From NCBI GenBank assembly GCA_016778825.1, contig JADHOU010000065.1, forward strand, positions 1-7,930: a stretch of 7,930 nucleotides of DNA, in the 5' to 3' direction. The notes beneath the pieces were generated by a model. That model did not search any database. It had not been told where the DNA came from and saw nothing but the letters and a program-made list of their open reading frames with translations. Both the position numbers and the translations under genes were made by a program. The stretch comes from Candidatus Puniceispirillum sp. Its GTDB lineage: Bacteria; Pseudomonadota; Alphaproteobacteria; Puniceispirillales; Puniceispirillaceae. Shown here piece after piece: positions 5,151 to 7,930 of the stretch; position 1 is the stretch's first letter; each line of letters starts with the position of its first letter.

Positions 5151-6494
5151 ATGTCACCTCATCCGCATGATCAACTTGTCTCGAGAAAAGCCGGTCCGCT
5201 TGTGGGCGCAATGCCCATTCCGGGTGATAAATCCATCTCGCATCGTTCACTGATTTTCGGCAGCCTTGCGATTGGCACAACCAAAGTTCGCGGCCTACTT
5301 GAAGGCGCTGATGTGATGTCAACTAAAGACGCGCTTGTGGCGCTAGGTGCCGGCATCGAGCGTGACGCTGACGGGGTTTGGCATATTACCGGCGTTGGCT
5401 TGCATGGCATGATTTCGCCTGTGACACCGCTTGATCTTGGCAATTCGGGAACTGGTGTGCGCCTATTGATGGGGGTTGTTGCCGGTCAGAACATCACGGC
5501 AACATTCTGCGGCGATGCCTCGCTTAGCGTGCGGCCAATGACGCGGATTACCGATCCGCTTGCCGAAATGGGTGCTGATGTCACCTGCCGTGATGGTGGC
5601 TTGCTGCCCGTCACCATTAAGGGAGCGGCAAATCCAATGGCGTTGAGCCATCGCTCAAAAGTGGCCTCGGCACAAATCAAATCAGCGATCTTGCTTGCCG
5701 GGTTGAACGCGCGTGGCATCACAAATATTATCGAACCGCACGCATCACGCGATCACAGCGAATCAATGCTTCGGCATTTTGGCGCATCGGTTCAGCAGCA
5801 TATCAACACCGATGGGGAGCACCATATTGCGCTTGCTGGAGAGGCAACACTTCGCGCTGCCGATATTATTATACCAAGCGACCCATCATCTGCCGCTTTT
5901 GCGATTGTTGCGGCGCTGATTACACCGCAAAGCGATATCACGCTTGTTGGTATTGGCATGAACCAGCTTCGAACCGGCCTTTTGACAACCCTTATCGAAA
6001 TGGGCGGCGATATTGTCATAAGCAATGATCGGATTGAAGGCGGCGAAGCTGTTGCTGATTTGCGTATCCGGCATAGTCAGTTGAAAGGCATTACCGTTCC
6101 GGCCGAACGCGCGGCCTCGATGATTGATGAATATCCAATTCTGTCAGTCGCCGCCGCAACCGCTAGCGGCACAACCGAGATGCTTGGCGTTGCCGAGTTG
6201 CGCGTCAAAGAAACCGACCGCATCAAGGTGATGGCTGATGGCCTTGCCGCATGCGGCGTCACCGTTGATTATGATGATGATTCGATGCGCGTTTCCACCA
6301 GCACCATAACTGGCGGAGCAACCCTTTCAGCGCAGCATGATCACCGAATCGCCATGTCATTTCTGACGCTTGGCCTTGTTGCCGAACATCCAATCACTGT
6401 AACCGGCTGTGCCACCATCGAAACAAGCTTTCCCGGATTTGCAACCGGCATGAACCAGCTTGGTGCCAGCATCATTGACAGAGAAACAGCATGA
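5151..6494 (+). CDS. aroA: 3-phosphoshikimate 1-carboxyvinyltransferase (EPSP synthase), class II-like
   Basis: The 447-aa enzyme joins shikimate-3-phosphate and phosphoenolpyruvate to give EPSP, the sixth step of the shikimate pathway. Visible motifs in order are GDKSISHR (25-32), LGNSGTGVR (96-104), RPMTR (128-132), SAQIK (173-177), RDHSE (200-204), DEYPI (326-330, catalytic Asp326), RVKETDR (351-357, Glu354) and DHRIAMS (397-403). The RDHSE and SAQIK strings, and an overall alignment recalled against the CP4 enzyme, indicate the class II lineage. Residue 100 is Gly, whereas glyphosate-insensitive CP4 has Ala there. The length is normal. The start has AAAAGG seven bases upstream. Its stop overlaps the cmk start by four bases (ATGA), so the two are translationally coupled. 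Confidence 0.96.
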   Translation: MSPHPHDQLVSRKAGPLVGAMPIPGDKSISHRSLIFGSLAIGTTKVRGLLEGADVMSTKDALVALGAGIERDADGVWHITGVGLHGMISPVTPLDLGNSGTGVRLLMGVVAGQNITATFCGDASLSVRPMTRITDPLAEMGADVTCRDGGLLPVTIKGAANPMALSHRSKVASAQIKSAILLAGLNARGITNIIEPHASRDHSESMLRHFGASVQQHINTDGEHHIALAGEATLRAADIIIPSDPSSAAFAIVAALITPQSDITLVGIGMNQLRTGLLTTLIEMGGDIVISNDRIEGGEAVADLRIRHSQLKGITVPAERAASMIDEYPILSVAAATASGTTEMLGVAELRVKETDRIKVMADGLAACGVTVDYDDDSMRVSTSTITGGATLSAQHDHRIAMSFLTLGLVAEHPITVTGCATIETSFPGFATGMNQLGASIIDRETA

Positions 6495-7135
6495 TCATTG
6501 CCATTGATGGGTCGGCTGCCAGCGGTAAAGGCACACTTGCCAAACGGGTGGCAGCCGAATTCGGCTATGATTATTTGGATACGGGGGCGCTGTATCGTGC
6601 GGTTGCCCTTAGCCTGTTAAACGCTGGCGCAAAAATCAGTAATATTGATGAAAAACAGGCTGTTAATGCTACATTGACACTTGACCTTTCGCTAACGCAA
6701 GCAGCTGAAATACGCACCGATAAAGTGGCTGCCCTTGCGTCAATCGTGGCGGCCATTAACCCCGTTCGGGCTGAATTGCTGGCGCTTCAGCGCGCCTTCG
6801 CCGCGGCGCCACCATCGGGTAAAGGGGCGGTTCTTGATGGCCGTGATATTGGCACGATCGTGCTTCCCAATGCCGATATAAAATTCTTCATTGATGCCGA
6901 TCTTGATATTCGCGCCGAGCGCCGCACCAAAGAGTTGCTTCAGGCAGGACAATCGGTTATGTTCCGCGACGTTCTGGAGGATATGAAGGCGCGTGATGAT
7001 CGGGACCGGACTAGACCAGTGGCTCCATTAAAGGCCGCAGATGACGCAATTACCATCGACACATCCAAAACGGATGCGACGGCGGTTCTAGCACTAGCCC
7101 TGTCGTATATTGATCGTGTTGACCCATCAGAATAA
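6491..7135 (+). CDS. cmk: (d)CMP kinase
   Basis: The 214-aa product is a cytidylate kinase that converts CMP or dCMP to the diphosphate with ATP. It has the P-loop GSAASGKGT (7-15), the NMP-site motif DTGALYRA (30-37), DGRDIGT (116-122) with FFIDAD (132-137), and the Arg-rich lid and core segment RDDRDRTRPVAPLK (168-181). The length is slightly under E. coli Cmk (227 aa) and fits the family. The ATG at 6491 overlaps the aroA stop and has only a weak AGAGA upstream, so re-initiation after aroA is likely. It is followed by a terminator-like hairpin and then rpsA, the common aroA-cmk-rpsA order in proteobacteria. Confidence 0.95.
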   Translation: MIIAIDGSAASGKGTLAKRVAAEFGYDYLDTGALYRAVALSLLNAGAKISNIDEKQAVNATLTLDLSLTQAAEIRTDKVAALASIVAAINPVRAELLALQRAFAAAPPSGKGAVLDGRDIGTIVLPNADIKFFIDADLDIRAERRTKELLQAGQSVMFRDVLEDMKARDDRDRTRPVAPLKAADDAITIDTSKTDATAVLALALSYIDRVDPSE

Positions 7136-7142
7136 TTAGCCC

Positions 7143-7180
7143 GAACCGGAAACCATACGAACATTTCCGGTTCATATTTT
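7143..7180 (+). terminator. Probable rho-independent terminator after cmk
   Basis: GAACCGGAAA (7143-7152) and TTTCCGGTTC (7164-7173) are a perfect 10-bp inverted repeat with an 11-nt loop, followed by ATATTTT (7174-7180). It starts 7 nt past the cmk stop. The long loop and broken T-tract suggest moderate rather than full termination, so some read-through to rpsA is possible. Confidence 0.65.
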
Positions 7181-7378
7181 GATTAACTGACTGCCGGCGA
7201 AACAAACTGGTCGCCAAAAAACCCGCTTGGAACCAAGCTATATTGCCAAAACAAGGCAAAATAATTTGGTTATCGTTCGTTCAATGCGGCCCTCATGTCG
7301 GCTGAGGCACGAAAAATTCGATCCTTATTAGGGCGGTATTGCACTCCCGATCGAAATAGCGACAAAACGGAGATTTTT
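7181..7378 (+). other. Structured leader region of rpsA
   Basis: This non-coding stretch contains a dyad GCTTGG-AA-CCAAGC (7225-7238), then TTGCC/GGCAA (7243-7247 with 7255-7259). Closer to the gene, TTCGATC (7317-7323) pairs with GATCGAA (7349-7355) with an inner GGG/CCC. A TATATT string (7239-7244) abuts the first dyad, but I find no matching -35. S1 binds its own leader to limit translation in E. coli; a similar role here is inference. Confidence 0.4.
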
Positions 7379-7930
7379 TTGACATCTACAACGAATTCGG
7401 TAGCCGACGCTGCCACTGAAAACTTTGCCGATCTTTTAGCTGAAAGCTTTGGTGAAGGCACAAATGTCGAGGGCAGTGTTGTCCGCGGCTTTGTTATCGG
7501 CATCGAGGGTGATGCTGTTATCATTGATGTTGGCTTAAAATCTGAAGGCCGCGTTCCGCTAAAGGAACTTGCCGCCCCCGGACAACAAGCCGATGTTTCA
7601 ATCGGTGATGAGATTGAGGTTTATGTCGAGCGTATGGAAGACCTTAATGGTCAGGCCGTATTAAGCCGCGACAAAGCCCGCCGCGAAGAAGCATGGGGCG
7701 TTCTCGAAGCATCATTTGAAAAGCAAGAGCGCGTTACGGGCGTTATCTTTGGCAAGGTCAAAGGCGGTTTCACTGTCGATCTGTCAGGAGCAACAGCCTT
7801 TTTGCCAGGAAGTCAGGTCGATATTCGCCCTGTTCGCGATCTTGGCCCATTGATGGGAACACCACAGCCATTCCAAATTCTGAAAATCGACCGTCGTCGT
7901 GGCAATATTGTCGTTTCACGTCGCGCCGTT
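7379..7930 (+). CDS. rpsA: 30S ribosomal protein S1, N-terminal part (runs off window)
   Basis: The first 184 codons are present and the gene continues past the window end. The sequence shows a short N-terminal segment with ENFADLLAESF (14-24). The first S1 motif (about 30-97) contains GSVVRGFVIGIEGDAVIIDVG and SEGRVPLKE. The second (about 116-182) contains VTGVIFGKVKGGFTVDL, AFLPGSQVD and IVVSRRA. Full-length proteobacterial S1 usually has six such repeats; S1 recruits mRNA to the 30S subunit. The start is taken as TTG at 7379, with GGAG (7369-7372) six bases upstream and the usual family N-terminus. An in-frame ATG at 7295 would add 28 residues with no good ribosome-binding site and no S1 family character. 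It is the third gene of the aroA-cmk-rpsA cluster. Confidence 0.93.
   Translation, partial: MTSTTNSVADAATENFADLLAESFGEGTNVEGSVVRGFVIGIEGDAVIIDVGLKSEGRVPLKELAAPGQQADVSIGDEIEVYVERMEDLNGQAVLSRDKARREEAWGVLEASFEKQERVTGVIFGKVKGGFTVDLSGATAFLPGSQVDIRPVRDLGPLMGTPQPFQILKIDRRRGNIVVSRRAV

Overview
This 7.9 kb window is a chromosomal housekeeping segment from an alphaproteobacterium of intermediate GC content. Two things point there. The gene order RNase D - lptC - lptA - lptB - ptsN, and the pair aroA-cmk-rpsA with a TIGR02300-type gene and tRNA-Ala next to it, are typical of that class. The EPSP synthase is also of the class II (CP4-like) type. The loss of rpoN/hpf could fit a streamlined marine lineage such as SAR116, but that placement is a guess and no 16S or other marker is present.

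Layout. (1) 22-108: tRNA-Leu(CAG), then a long imperfect hairpin, then a short RNase D-type 3'-5' exonuclease. (2) 926-3477: lptC, lptA and lptB, which encode the inner-membrane anchor, periplasmic bridge and ATPase of the LPS transport machine. The lptC-lptA gap carries a 17-bp tandem repeat and a 12-bp palindrome. lptB appears to have its own promoter. (3) 3495-4061: ptsN (EIIA-Ntr) behind a good sigma70-type promoter and a GC-rich leader hairpin. rpoN and hpf, which usually sit between lptB and ptsN in alphaproteobacteria, are absent. (4) 4062-4225: a non-coding stretch with a 20-bp tandem repeat. (5) Minus strand: a zinc-ribbon protein with a very acidic tail (TIGR02300 family), then a hairpin-rich spacer, then tRNA-Ala(GGC). 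(6) Plus strand, divergent from (5): aroA and cmk overlapping by 4 bp, a terminator-like hairpin, a structured leader, and the first 184 codons of rpsA with a probable TTG start, running off the window end.

The genes serve basic functions: RNA trimming, outer-membrane LPS delivery, nitrogen-PTS signalling, chorismate synthesis, CMP phosphorylation and translation. I see no CRISPR array, insertion sequence, prophage, toxin-antitoxin or defence module. The features that merit a second look are non-coding: two short intergenic tandem repeats, an inverted repeat linking the TIGR02300 gene's promoter region to its Shine-Dalgarno, structured leaders before ptsN and rpsA, and the missing rpoN-hpf block. 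I did not find evidence of a wholly new system.
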